Below are positions 9,174 through 18,196 of a stretch of DNA of 64,000 nt, one piece after another. The stretch covers positions 1-64,000 of the forward strand of contig NZ_FTOL01000012.1 in the NCBI RefSeq assembly GCF_900156735.1, given 5' to 3'. The notes beneath the pieces were generated by a model. The model was not told the origin of the DNA, did no database searches, and saw nothing but the letters and a program-made list of their open reading frames with translations. A program made the translations under genes and the position numbers. Source of the DNA: Chryseobacterium ureilyticum. Lineage in GTDB: Bacteria > Bacteroidota > Bacteroidia > Flavobacteriales > Weeksellaceae. The stretch's first letter is position 1. Each line of letters opens with the position of its first letter.

Positions 9174-9920
9174 CTACTTGTTAATTTCTAGGGAGAACCC
9201 TTTATTTCTTTTTATTATTTTCAAAACAACATATAACAGCATAGTCACTATGCAACCTATAATAAAAACATTATTGAAATGAAGATGGTTATTCATAACT
9301 TCTGCCGAAATATCAAATACAGTAAAAATCAGAAAGATGGCAAAAAGTCCGTTTTTTTCTTTAAGCAAAACTTTTCTGATACTGAACCTCAGCTGATTAC
9401 TTTTGAACAATGAAAAATTAGGTATAAACGGAGGTACTCTTTCAGTCCACCTGATATAATAATCCCCAAATTTTCTTTCAAGAAATTGCTCCTCAGCAAA
9501 TATGATTCTTTCATAATAGATCCAATAAAAAAGGACGAATGAAACTATAAACCATATGCTTTCAGTCAACAGAGCTAAACCAAGCCACATAAAGAAATTT
9601 CCGAGATACAGTGGATTTCTGACAATACTGTAAATTCCTGTCGTATTTAATTCATCAGCTACCTGACCCGCTTTTGTGTTTCTGCCTGATGTATTTTTTG
9701 GAGTAAAGCCAACTGTGTAAATCCTTATGCTTAATCCGAAAATACTTATAAGGAGGCAAAACAATTCATAATAAACATTACATTCAGAGATACTTCTGTT
9801 CCAATTGGTCTCAATAAAAACTGCTAAACCAATGAAAAGAATGATGAGCGGTAAAAAACTTCTGTATCTGAATAGCCAGTTACCTTGTTTTTCAAGTTCT
9901 TGTTTTAAGGCCATAATCAT
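9174..9920 (-). CDS. ICMT/PEMT-like membrane methyltransferase family protein
   Basis: A 248-aa membrane protein with an isoprenylcysteine carboxyl methyltransferase-like domain. The conserved signature is YSIVRNPLYLGNFFMWLG in one half and EEQFLERKFGDYY then PPFIP in the other, with membrane segments between. The C-terminal 70 residues add two more membrane segments that the core family lacks. Many bacterial members of unknown substrate occur in heavy-metal resistance operons, as here, between the CzcB adaptor (55 bp) and bestrophin (32 bp) genes. Lipid or envelope methylation is plausible but unproven. Confidence 0.82.
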   Translation of the reverse strand: MIMALKQELEKQGNWLFRYRSFLPLIILFIGLAVFIETNWNRSISECNVYYELFCLLISIFGLSIRIYTVGFTPKNTSGRNTKAGQVADELNTTGIYSIVRNPLYLGNFFMWLGLALLTESIWFIVSFVLFYWIYYERIIFAEEQFLERKFGDYYIRWTERVPPFIPNFSLFKSNQLRFSIRKVLLKEKNGLFAIFLIFTVFDISAEVMNNHLHFNNVFIIGCIVTMLLYVVLKIIKRNKGFSLEINK

Positions 9921-9974
9921 TAAATTTTAAATAAGAGTGAAACACCTTAAGGTTAATTTCACTCTTTTAGTTTA

Positions 9975-11294
9975 CTAATGTCCGTGATCTCCGGCATTTG
10001 ATAATTTAGCATTCACGAAAAAAGCTCCTTTCACTACAATTTTTGAATCTTTTGGTATTTCAACGACAGGAGTAATAGCAGTATATCCCATTTCAGATGA
10101 GCCTTTGGCTACTTCCACTTTCTCAAAATTCATTTTCTTTCCCTGCTCCTTTGCATGATTACCAGCTTCCTGTTCATTTTTGTGACCGTGTTCAGCTTCT
10201 CCTTCATCATGTCCATGTCCATGATCATCATCTGCCTTCTCTAGAGCTTCATGCTCCTCAGCTTTTTTGTCTGTCTGTACAAATACATAGAACTTACCGT
10301 CAGCCTCTACAATTGCCTCATCGGGAACTGCAGGCGTTGTCGCACTCTCAAGATTAATTACACCTGTGATATTCATTCCGTCGATCAACCCCACTTTATT
10401 TCCTGTAACATTGGCATGAACAGAAATGGTCTTGCTTTCATTTTCAAAAGAAGAACCGATACTGTAAACCGTTGCATTATAAAATATTTCAGGATTATTG
10501 GTTAATTTAAACTGTACTTTCTGACCTACTTTCATTTTAGGTAAGTCTCTTTCAAATACCTGAAGATCCAAGTGAATTGAACTGTTATCTATCATTTCCA
10601 AAACCGGTGATGAAACATCTACATAACTTCCTATTTGTGCATTGATATTACTAATTACACCACTGATAGGAGCAGTAATAACCAATCCTGAACGGAGATT
10701 TCCATTGTTGACTCTTCCTGGGCTTATGCCCATCAGCTGAAGTTGTCTCTGTAAAGATGCTCTTTGTGTTCTCAGACTCTTCAGTTCGGCATCAGAACTC
10801 TGTAGATTCTTTTTGGCTCCTGCATCATTGTCAAATAGCTCTTTCTGCCTTCTGAATTCCTGCTCTGCAAAAGATATTCGACTGTTTACGGTTAAATATT
10901 GCTCCTGCAGCTGAATGTATTCTGGATTACTGATGCTTGCCAACACCTGCCCTTTTCTTACATAATCACCAATCTGAAAATTAATGGTCTTAATAACACC
11001 TCCATATAAAGAGGTCACTGTAGCTTTTTTATCATTAGGAACCCTCAACAATCCGTTGGCTTTTATGGTTGACGTTAGGTCTTTCATTTCAACTTGTCCC
11101 AGTAAGACTCCTACAGATTTCATTTGTTCTTCTGTAAGTTCAGCAATAGTTTTCGGTCCTTCTTCGTGAGCACCCTCTTCAGCTTGTTCTGTTTTGGGTT
11201 TTTCTGTTGTTGCTTCCGCTGTATCTTTCTTTCCGCAACTAACAGCAAAAAGTGAAATTAAAGCTAGAGATACAATACTATATTTGATTTTCAT
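9975..11294 (-). CDS. czcB: heavy-metal RND efflux periplasmic adaptor (CzcB-like)
   Basis: A 439-aa membrane fusion protein that would link the inner-membrane RND pump to the outer-membrane channel. It begins with a lipoprotein signal (LFAVSC, Cys20). Biotinyl-lipoyl-like halves (VTSLYGGVIKTINFQIGDYV and ITAPISGVISNINAQIGSYV) flank a helical hairpin, followed by the beta-barrel and membrane-proximal regions. Near residues 345-375 a His/Asp/Glu-rich loop (DDDHGHGHDEGEAEHGHK) is inserted, a common metal-binding feature of CzcB proteins. It follows the czcA-tolC gene by 71 bp. Substrate is probably Zn, Cd or Co. Confidence 0.92.
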   Translation of the reverse strand: MKIKYSIVSLALISLFAVSCGKKDTAEATTEKPKTEQAEEGAHEEGPKTIAELTEEQMKSVGVLLGQVEMKDLTSTIKANGLLRVPNDKKATVTSLYGGVIKTINFQIGDYVRKGQVLASISNPEYIQLQEQYLTVNSRISFAEQEFRRQKELFDNDAGAKKNLQSSDAELKSLRTQRASLQRQLQLMGISPGRVNNGNLRSGLVITAPISGVISNINAQIGSYVDVSSPVLEMIDNSSIHLDLQVFERDLPKMKVGQKVQFKLTNNPEIFYNATVYSIGSSFENESKTISVHANVTGNKVGLIDGMNITGVINLESATTPAVPDEAIVEADGKFYVFVQTDKKAEEHEALEKADDDHGHGHDEGEAEHGHKNEQEAGNHAKEQGKKMNFEKVEVAKGSSEMGYTAITPVVEIPKDSKIVVKGAFFVNAKLSNAGDHGH

Positions 11295-11365
11295 CTTTAT
11301 AAATTTATTTGTCAGATGAAGTACCTGTAATACTGATTAATTAATAGCATTACAGGCATTTCATT

Positions 11366-14300
11366 TTATTGATTGATTATTGAATTAATGATAATGACAG
11401 ATTCATTGACCTGCTGAATGGATTGCAGATATTTCAACTGAATATTGGTAGAAGTCTGCAAAGCAAAAAGATATTCCACATATGATATTTCCCCTGTTTT
11501 ATATCCCAACTGCCCTGCTTTTGTAATCTTCTCAGCATTTGGAATAGCCTGATTGACATAGTAATCATACTGTTTTATATTTTGCTGATATTGGTTCAAA
11601 GCATTTTCAAGCTGTGCTTCCAATTGTTTTTGCTGAAACTTCGCATTGGACTCCGCCATTTGCTTTTGATAATCCAGTGAACGAATTCTCGCCTTGGTTG
11701 CACCAAAAGTTAATGGAATAGAAACTCCAATTGTTGCAGAATGAAATCTGTTTCCACCGTTAAAATATTGATCCATTCCATTTACAGTCTGAAAACCAAT
11801 CAGTGACTGATTTGTATAACCTATTGTGAAATCCGGTAAACCTAGGGACTTTTCAACCTTTTTGTTTTTCTCAGCAATCTCCATATCCTGATAAAAAGCC
11901 CTTACCGTAGGATGTCTTGCAACAACAGTACTGTCCAGAACATAATCCGCTTTCAGAGGATGATAATTCTCATCATATAATATGGTAAAATCCTCAGAAG
12001 TATTTAAAAGTGCCTTTAGGTTTTTGTAAGCATTAATCAAATACACCCAATTTTGTTTGAGTAACAGATTAATTTCTCCTTTCTGCGTTTCAGCGGTATT
12101 AATTTCAATTTTTTTAACATCTCCCGCTTTAAACCTAACTGTTGCAATTCTAATAAAATCGGTATATAAGCTGTCCAGGTTTTGAAGTTTTGTCTGATTG
12201 TACTGCAAGTACTCAATCTGATAATAATATGTTCTAACCTGTTTAGCGAGTTCATTTGCAGACACCTCTTTACTTATTTGTTTACCTTTCACCTGCTCGT
12301 TAATAAGGTCTTTTTTGGCTTTAAATAAGCTGGGAAATGGAATTGTCTGAGAAATGGAAAACATTTGATCAAACTTTTTCGAGTTATACTGTCCCAATTG
12401 CATATCTGCATTCATTTTAGGAAGTTCTTTGGCGGTAGGCAATAATGCTTCCGTGGCCTTAATATCCAGATCTTTTGACTTCATCAGGTTATTGTTGGTT
12501 AGCGCCATCTTGGTAGCCTCCTCAAGACTCAACGGATTACCCTGCTGTGCTTTAAAAGTCTGACCTAAAAATAAGAATCCTAATATCACAAGTGTTGCAA
12601 CTGATTTATTACCTATTTTCTTTATGTTGATTTTTGTATTAAAAATAATATAAAGCATAGGCAATACAAATAATGTCAGGAATGTAGCTGTTACCAAACC
12701 TCCAATAACAACTGTTGCCAGTGGTTTCTGAACTTCTGCTCCTGCTCCCGTAGAAATTGCCATTGGCAAAAATCCTAATGAAGCCACCGTCGCTGTCATC
12801 AAAACGGGTCTCAACCTCGTTTTGGTACCTACCAATACGCGCTTTAGAATATCGGTTTCGCCTTCTTTTTCCAGTTGGTTGAAAGTGCCTATCAAAACAA
12901 TTCCGTTCAAAACCGCAACTCCAAATAAAGCAATAAATCCAATTCCTGCACTGATACTGAATGGCATATCTCTTAATATTAAAGCGAAAACACCACCAAT
13001 AGCACTCATTGGAATGGCTGTAAAAATTAGCGCAGCCTGTTTAAAAGAGTGAAATGTAAAATATAAAAGCATAAAGATCAGTAGCAACGACACAGGAACA
13101 GCAATCATCAACCTTGCGCTCGCCGCCTTTAGATTTTCAAACTGACCACCATAGGTGAAATAATATCCCGACGGAAGTTTAACCTGTTGATCCAGCTTTT
13201 TCTGAATATCTTCCACAACGCTTTCAACATCTCTGCCTTTGACATTGAAACCGATAACAATTCTTCTTTTTCCTGCCTCACGACTGATTTGTGCGGGACC
13301 TAATTTATAACTGACATTTGCCACCTGTGAAAGAGGAACCTGCACTCCGGAATTGGTGGAGATCATCAGGTTATTTACATCATCGATATTAGTTCTGTTC
13401 AGACTGTCTAAACGGACAACAAGATCGAATCTTCTTTCATTTTCGAAAACCTGTCCTGCTGCCTGTCCCGCAAATGCAGTACTTACAGCACTGTTGACAT
13501 CCTGAATATTCAGTCCATAATTGGCCATTCTTGTTCTGTCGTATTCTACATTAATCTGCGGCAGTCCACTAACACGTTCTATTTGTGGGGAAGTTGCTCC
13601 CTGAACCGATTGAATAACTTTTGCTGTTTTATCTGCATAAATTGCCAATGAATCTAAATTCTCACCAAATATCTTCACCGCAACGTCCTGTCTGATACCG
13701 GTCATTAGTTCATTAAAACGCATTTGGATTGGCTGGTTTTTTTCAAAGAAAACTCCTGGAATGGTCTCCAGTTTTTCAGAAATTTCGTCGGCTAATTGTT
13801 CATAAGATTTCTTGGTTTTCCACTCATCCTGTGGTTTTAGTACGACAATCATATCCGTGGCTTCCGGCGGCATAGGATCAGTAGGGACTTCTGCAGCTCC
13901 TGTTTTTCCGACAACCATTTTTACCTCATCGAATTGCTTGATAATTCTTGAAGCCTGCATAGAAGTTTCTATACTTTGACTTAAAGAACTTCCTTGTGGT
14001 AAAATACAGTGAAAAGCAAAATCTCCTTCTTGTAACTGAGGAATAAATTCTCCTCCCATTCTACCAAAAATCAAAACTGCAATGGCAAATATGGCAATTG
14101 TCACTCCTACAAGCCAATATTTAATTTTCAGGGCTTTTTCCAGAAGTGGCTGATAGATTTTTTGGAGTCTGTTCATCATCTTATCTGAGAAAGTCTCTTT
14201 ATGAGATGGCTTTTTTGACAAGATTAAGGCGCTCATCATAGGAATATAAGTCAGTGACAAAATAAAAGCTCCTAGAATTGCAAATCCTACTGTCTTAGCC

Positions 14301-15730
14301 ATTGGTGTGAACATTTTACCTTCAACACCCACTAAAGTTAGAATCGGAATATAAACGATTAAAATAATGATCTCTCCGAATGCAGCACTGCTTCTAATCT
14401 TTGACGCAGAAAGGAAAACCTCTTCATCCATTTCATTTTGAGTCATTACCTTCATACTTTTTCTCATTCCAAGATGATGAAGGGTGGCTTCGACAATAAT
14501 CACTGCACCATCTACAATCAAACCAAAATCAATAGCTCCTAAACTCATCAGGTTGGCGCTTACCCCAAAAACATTCATCATTCCTAAAGCAAATAGCAAT
14601 GAAAGGGGAATTGCTGAAGCTACAATCAAACCAGCTCTTAAATTTCCAAGGAAAATAACCAAGACAAAGATTACGATCAATGCTCCTTCAATCAGGTTTT
14701 TTTCTACAGTACTGATTGCTCTTCCTACCAGATCTGTTCTGTCCAAAAATGGCTCAATCACAACATCTGCCGGAAGCGATTTCTGAATGGTAGGAATTTT
14801 TTCTTTAACTCTTTGAACGACTTCATTACTATTGGCGCCTTTCAGCATCATAATTACACCTCCCACTGCATCTACTTCGCCATTATAAGTCAAAGCTCCA
14901 TAACGGACTGCGTGGCCTAAGCCAACATTGGCTACATCTTTAATGAAAATCGGAACACTACCCGTTTCATTTTTGACAGCTATATTTTTTACATCTTCAA
15001 TCGAAGTAACGATTCCGATTCCACGAATAAAATAGGCATTCGGCTTTTTATCAATATAAGCACCTCCGGTGTTTTGATTGTTTTTCTCTAAAGCAGTAAA
15101 TATATCTGTAATACTTACTCCCATTGCTTTTAGACGGTTTGGATTTACTGCAACTTCATACTGTTTCAACTCTCCTCCAAAGCTGTTAATTTCCGCAACA
15201 CCAGGAGTTCCGTTAAGCTGTCTGCGGACAATCCAGTCCTGCATTGTTCTTAGCTCCTTACTGCTGTATTTTTTCTCACTGCCTTTTTTAGGGTGAAGAA
15301 TATATTGATAGACTTCGCCCAAACCTGTACTTACAGGAGCCATTTCAGGTGTTCCCACACCTTTCGGAATTTCTTCGGCAGCTCTTTTTAATTGTTCGCT
15401 GATTAACTGACGGGCAAAATAAACGTCTACATCTTCTTTGAAAACAACGGTAATAACTGATAGCCCAAACCTTGAAATACTTCTTGTTTCTTCAATATTT
15501 GGGACATTGGCAATACTTTGCTCGATTGGAAAAGTAACGAGTTGCTCCACTTCCTGTCCTGCAAGCGTCGGGCAAACTGTAATAATCTGTACCTGATTGT
15601 TGGTGATGTCCGGTACGGCATCAATAGGTAATTTTGTGGCGCTCCAAGCACCCCAAATGACTAACATCAAAGTCATCAAGCCTATGATGATTTTATTTTT
15701 GATGCTAAATCTTATGATATTATCTAACAT
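11366..15730 (-). CDS. czcA: CzcA-type heavy-metal RND pump fused to a TolC-family outer-membrane factor
   Basis: A 1,454-aa fusion. Residues 1-1,035 are a complete CusA/CzcA proton-driven pump: the N-terminus is typical (SIKNKIIIGLMTL), and the TM4 proton-relay motif DFGLIVDGAVIIVE, near residue 400, has both Asp and the Glu of heavy-metal pumps. After the last membrane helix (LFVLPMLYIIF) comes a short linker, then a signal-peptide-like stretch (LVILGFLFLGQTFKAQ, about 1,043-1,060), then a full TolC/OMF domain (about 1,061-1,454) beginning NPLSLEEATKMALTNN and rich in coiled coil. RND-OMF fusions of this kind are known in Bacteroidota. It lies between the DUF6660 and czcB genes. Confidence 0.93.
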   Translation of the reverse strand: MLDNIIRFSIKNKIIIGLMTLMLVIWGAWSATKLPIDAVPDITNNQVQIITVCPTLAGQEVEQLVTFPIEQSIANVPNIEETRSISRFGLSVITVVFKEDVDVYFARQLISEQLKRAAEEIPKGVGTPEMAPVSTGLGEVYQYILHPKKGSEKKYSSKELRTMQDWIVRRQLNGTPGVAEINSFGGELKQYEVAVNPNRLKAMGVSITDIFTALEKNNQNTGGAYIDKKPNAYFIRGIGIVTSIEDVKNIAVKNETGSVPIFIKDVANVGLGHAVRYGALTYNGEVDAVGGVIMMLKGANSNEVVQRVKEKIPTIQKSLPADVVIEPFLDRTDLVGRAISTVEKNLIEGALIVIFVLVIFLGNLRAGLIVASAIPLSLLFALGMMNVFGVSANLMSLGAIDFGLIVDGAVIIVEATLHHLGMRKSMKVMTQNEMDEEVFLSASKIRSSAAFGEIIILIVYIPILTLVGVEGKMFTPMAKTVGFAILGAFILSLTYIPMMSALILSKKPSHKETFSDKMMNRLQKIYQPLLEKALKIKYWLVGVTIAIFAIAVLIFGRMGGEFIPQLQEGDFAFHCILPQGSSLSQSIETSMQASRIIKQFDEVKMVVGKTGAAEVPTDPMPPEATDMIVVLKPQDEWKTKKSYEQLADEISEKLETIPGVFFEKNQPIQMRFNELMTGIRQDVAVKIFGENLDSLAIYADKTAKVIQSVQGATSPQIERVSGLPQINVEYDRTRMANYGLNIQDVNSAVSTAFAGQAAGQVFENERRFDLVVRLDSLNRTNIDDVNNLMISTNSGVQVPLSQVANVSYKLGPAQISREAGKRRIVIGFNVKGRDVESVVEDIQKKLDQQVKLPSGYYFTYGGQFENLKAASARLMIAVPVSLLLIFMLLYFTFHSFKQAALIFTAIPMSAIGGVFALILRDMPFSISAGIGFIALFGVAVLNGIVLIGTFNQLEKEGETDILKRVLVGTKTRLRPVLMTATVASLGFLPMAISTGAGAEVQKPLATVVIGGLVTATFLTLFVLPMLYIIFNTKINIKKIGNKSVATLVILGFLFLGQTFKAQQGNPLSLEEATKMALTNNNLMKSKDLDIKATEALLPTAKELPKMNADMQLGQYNSKKFDQMFSISQTIPFPSLFKAKKDLINEQVKGKQISKEVSANELAKQVRTYYYQIEYLQYNQTKLQNLDSLYTDFIRIATVRFKAGDVKKIEINTAETQKGEINLLLKQNWVYLINAYKNLKALLNTSEDFTILYDENYHPLKADYVLDSTVVARHPTVRAFYQDMEIAEKNKKVEKSLGLPDFTIGYTNQSLIGFQTVNGMDQYFNGGNRFHSATIGVSIPLTFGATKARIRSLDYQKQMAESNAKFQQKQLEAQLENALNQYQQNIKQYDYYVNQAIPNAEKITKAGQLGYKTGEISYVEYLFALQTSTNIQLKYLQSIQQVNESVIIINSIINQ

Positions 15731-15805
15731 TGGATTTAAATTTTATTGAATGTCGAGCTCATTTCATCAAAAAAAAAGGATGAATTATGAACGACAAAGA
15801 TGAGC

Positions 15806-15838
15806 GGAAACACGATGCAATGATATTGCAAAGTTTCC
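15806..15838. promoter_or_regulatory. nested inverted repeat in the leader of the czcA gene
   Basis: Between the DUF6660 gene and czcA, GGAAAC (15806-15811) pairs with GTTTCC (15833-15838), and inside it TGCAAT (15816-15821) pairs with ATTGCA (15825-15830) across three bases. The symmetrical double palindrome could be a protein-binding site or an RNA stem in the polycistronic transcript. Confidence 0.5.
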
Positions 15839-15885
15839 ACGACAAAATGATGAAAGACACACGTCTTACATTAAATCAATAAAAA

Positions 15886-16218
15886 TTAAATTTTAGGGGG
15901 TTGCCAAATCTGGTCATACACCAAATGAGCAAAATCATTTTTTTGAAAATGAATTTTTTTTGAGAAATATTCGGTTACCTTTTGTGATAAAGGCATTAAA
16001 GGCTCTATTTTAGAAGATGCTACTGTTATCTGACAACAGTTACAGGTACATAATGGAGAACAAATATCTCCTTTGTCTTTAGAATGAGAATCTTCAGAAT
16101 TGCTAATAGTACTGTAAGAATCTTTAGAATTATTTGGAGACTGCGCATGGATATCACTACAAGGCACTACGGCAAGCACCATGAAATAAATAATTAAAAA
16201 GAACTTAACTAATCTCAC
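15886..16218 (-). CDS. DUF6660 family small secreted Cys-rich protein
   Basis: A 110-aa exported protein. A signal peptide ends near residue 25 (DIHAQ), a Ser/Asp-rich linker follows, then a Cys cluster (CSPLCTCNCCQ, about residues 62-72) and the conserved C-terminal WQPPKI. The family, DUF6660, is typically found directly upstream of metal-efflux genes in Bacteroidota, as here, where it is the first gene of the block, 155 bp before czcA. The Cys cluster suggests periplasmic metal binding or sensing, which is an inference. Cys48 of cyanobacterial sensors is not related. A -7 box lies 5 bp upstream of the ATG. Confidence 0.75.
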   Translation of the reverse strand: MRLVKFFLIIYFMVLAVVPCSDIHAQSPNNSKDSYSTISNSEDSHSKDKGDICSPLCTCNCCQITVASSKIEPLMPLSQKVTEYFSKKIHFQKNDFAHLVYDQIWQPPKI

Positions 16219-16222
16219 TTTA

Positions 16223-16230
16223 CAAATATA
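16223..16230 (-). promoter_or_regulatory. putative -7 box before the metal-efflux operon
   Basis: On the minus strand this reads TATATTTG, a match to the Bacteroidota TAnnTTTG element. It lies very close to the ATG of the DUF6660 gene, so transcripts would be nearly leaderless. No TTTG is seen at ideal -33 spacing. Confidence 0.35.
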
Positions 16231-16491
16231 AATATATTTTTCAAAGTTTAACTAAATATTCTAAAAACTTTTAAAATAAAAATTCTTGAAAAACAAAAAC
16301 TTATTATTAATAAACTTTTTAAATTTCGCAACTATTAACAAACGACAATCAAATGTAGATTTTTCATCTGTTTTATTTTTGACTAATGATACTGTGAAGC
16401 TGTCTGTCTACTATATCAACAAACTAAAATGAATGGTGAAACTTTGATAAGATCTGCCATTTCATTTTTTTATCGATATTTTTATTCCAAC

Positions 16492-17116
16492 TCATCTTTT
16501 TCTTCTAAAACTGCAAAACACAAAGTTCTGATTGGTATTAAAAGGTGTTCTGTGGTCTACGGTAAAGCATTCTATTTTATTTAAATGTTCCTTAAAGCGA
16601 CTTTCCAATGAACTTTCAGAATACTGTTTGATTTCAATACCACTACATTTTATCGGACCTTGTTCTGAAAAGCTCCCGATTACCAAAATTCCTGTTGGTT
16701 TAATGTTCTGTTTAACCGTATCGATGTAGCTTTCAATTTCATTATCCTCTGTCAAAAAATGAAAAGCAGCCCTGTCGTGCCAAAAATCATATTGTTCTGT
16801 GGGTTTAAATGTACCGGCATCTTCAACTATCCATTTTACACGGTTTGACTTTTCGCCAAGTCGTTGCTTAGCTTTACTAAGTGCTGTCTCTGATATGTCT
16901 AAAACTGTAATGTCCTGATAACCCAAGTCAAGCAAGTGATCAACAAAAAAACTATCTCCTCCGCCAATATCAATTATTTTGGCCGTTTTTGATACATTGA
17001 ATTCTTTAATAAATGCTAATGACGTTTCGGGTGTAGGCTGATACCAGCTTACTTCTTCCAAAGCTTTGGTATTGTATATTTTTTTCCCAATGATTTTTTC
17101 TATCAGATAATGACAT
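16492..17116 (-). CDS. class I SAM-dependent methyltransferase with apparent 5' frameshift
   Basis: A Rossmann-fold methyltransferase: SAM motif I is IIDIGGGDSFFVDHLL, with ITVLDIS as motif II. From an ATG at 17116 the reading gives MSLSDRKNHWEK and then shifts at a run of seven A residues (minus strand of 17079-17085). With six A residues it continues in the downstream frame as IYNTKALEEVSWYQP, the normal start of this family. The downstream frame alone is open from 17142 but offers only TTG (17061) as a late start, which would lose the first 18 residues. The gene is last in the ars cluster. It lacks the Cys pattern of ArsM, so arsenic methylation is not supported. It may be a real mutation, slippage-prone expression or a sequencing error. 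Confidence 0.75.
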
Positions 17117-17145
17117 ATCTCTTTAATTTTTTGTACTATTCAAAT

Positions 17146-18189
17146 TTAACTCATTTTTTTTTTACTATATCTCACGTTTAACCACAAACTTACCTTTACC
17201 AATAGTATCAAGACGGGAACTTCTACCAACGGTCCAATAACTCCCACAAATGCTTGTGGGGAATGGATACCGAAAATAGATATTGCTACTGCTATAGCCA
17301 ATTCAAAATTGTTTCCTGTGGCTGTAAATGCGATGGATGCGTTTTTGTCGTAAGGAACTTTTAAGGCTTTATTGATAAAGAAACTAACGAAAAACATTAG
17401 TATAAAATAGATAATTAGTGGTATGGCTACTTTTATTACATCCATTGGTAACTCTAATATTTTATCGCCTTTCAAGCTGAACATTAAAACAATAGTAAAC
17501 AGTAAAGCATATAATGTAATGGGCGATATTTTGGGTACAAATTTCCTGTTATACCATTCTATCCCTTTTGATTTTACTAATGCATAACGGCTTATAAAAC
17601 CTGCTAAGAATGGAATGCCTAAATATATCAATACGCTTGTTGTAACATCTTTCATTGATACACTTACATTGAAATTTGTCAATCCTAATTTACTCGGTAA
17701 CACGTTGATGAATAGCCAAACTAAAAAATTGTAACTTATTATCTGAAAGATACTGTTTAATGCAACTAACATAGCTGTATATTCCCTGCTTGCCTTAGCT
17801 AAGTCGCTCCATACGATTACCATTGCGATACATCTTGCCAAACCTATCAGTATCAAGCCTGTCATATAATCGGGTTCATTGTGTAAAAACAAAACCGCTA
17901 ATCCGAACATCAATACTGTACCGATAACCCAATTGAGCAATAATGATATCCCTATTACTTTTTTATCCTTAAATGCTTGGGGCAATAATGAATAATCCAC
18001 TTTTGCCAATGGCGGGTACATCATCAGTATTAAACCTATTGCCAACGGAATATTTGTAGTGCCTGCGGATAGGGTATCTGTAATTTTTGAGATACCCGGA
18101 AAGAAATGTCCCAATCCTATACCTACCGCCATTGCAAGGAATATCCATAAGGTAAGGTAACGGTCAAGAAATTTTAGTTTTGGTTGCAT
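17146..18189 (-). CDS. arsB: ACR3 family arsenite efflux transporter
   Basis: A 347-aa, ten-helix arsenite exporter of the ACR3 (BART superfamily) type, unrelated in fold to E. coli ArsB. Key residues known for the family are visible: the TM4 Cys in GLARCIAMVIVW and the late-TM Glu in GVIGPLVEVPVLI. The N-terminus is typical (LKFLDRYLTLWIFLAMAVGIGLG). It starts 7 bp after the gcvH-like gene and is the transport component of this ars operon. It may also carry antimonite. Confidence 0.94.
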   Translation of the reverse strand: MQPKLKFLDRYLTLWIFLAMAVGIGLGHFFPGISKITDTLSAGTTNIPLAIGLILMMYPPLAKVDYSLLPQAFKDKKVIGISLLLNWVIGTVLMFGLAVLFLHNEPDYMTGLILIGLARCIAMVIVWSDLAKASREYTAMLVALNSIFQIISYNFLVWLFINVLPSKLGLTNFNVSVSMKDVTTSVLIYLGIPFLAGFISRYALVKSKGIEWYNRKFVPKISPITLYALLFTIVLMFSLKGDKILELPMDVIKVAIPLIIYFILMFFVSFFINKALKVPYDKNASIAFTATGNNFELAIAVAISIFGIHSPQAFVGVIGPLVEVPVLILLVKVSLWLNVRYSKKKMS

Positions 18190-18196
18190 AGCGTTG

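Noticed and set aside
15787..15888. 33-codon plus-strand ORF in the czcA leader
   Set aside because: It falls on the nested palindrome and is too short to support as a gene.
16492..17061. ArsM arsenite methyltransferase
   Set aside because: The location suggests it, but the ArsM Cys pattern is missing and the sequence matches a general SAM methyltransferase family.
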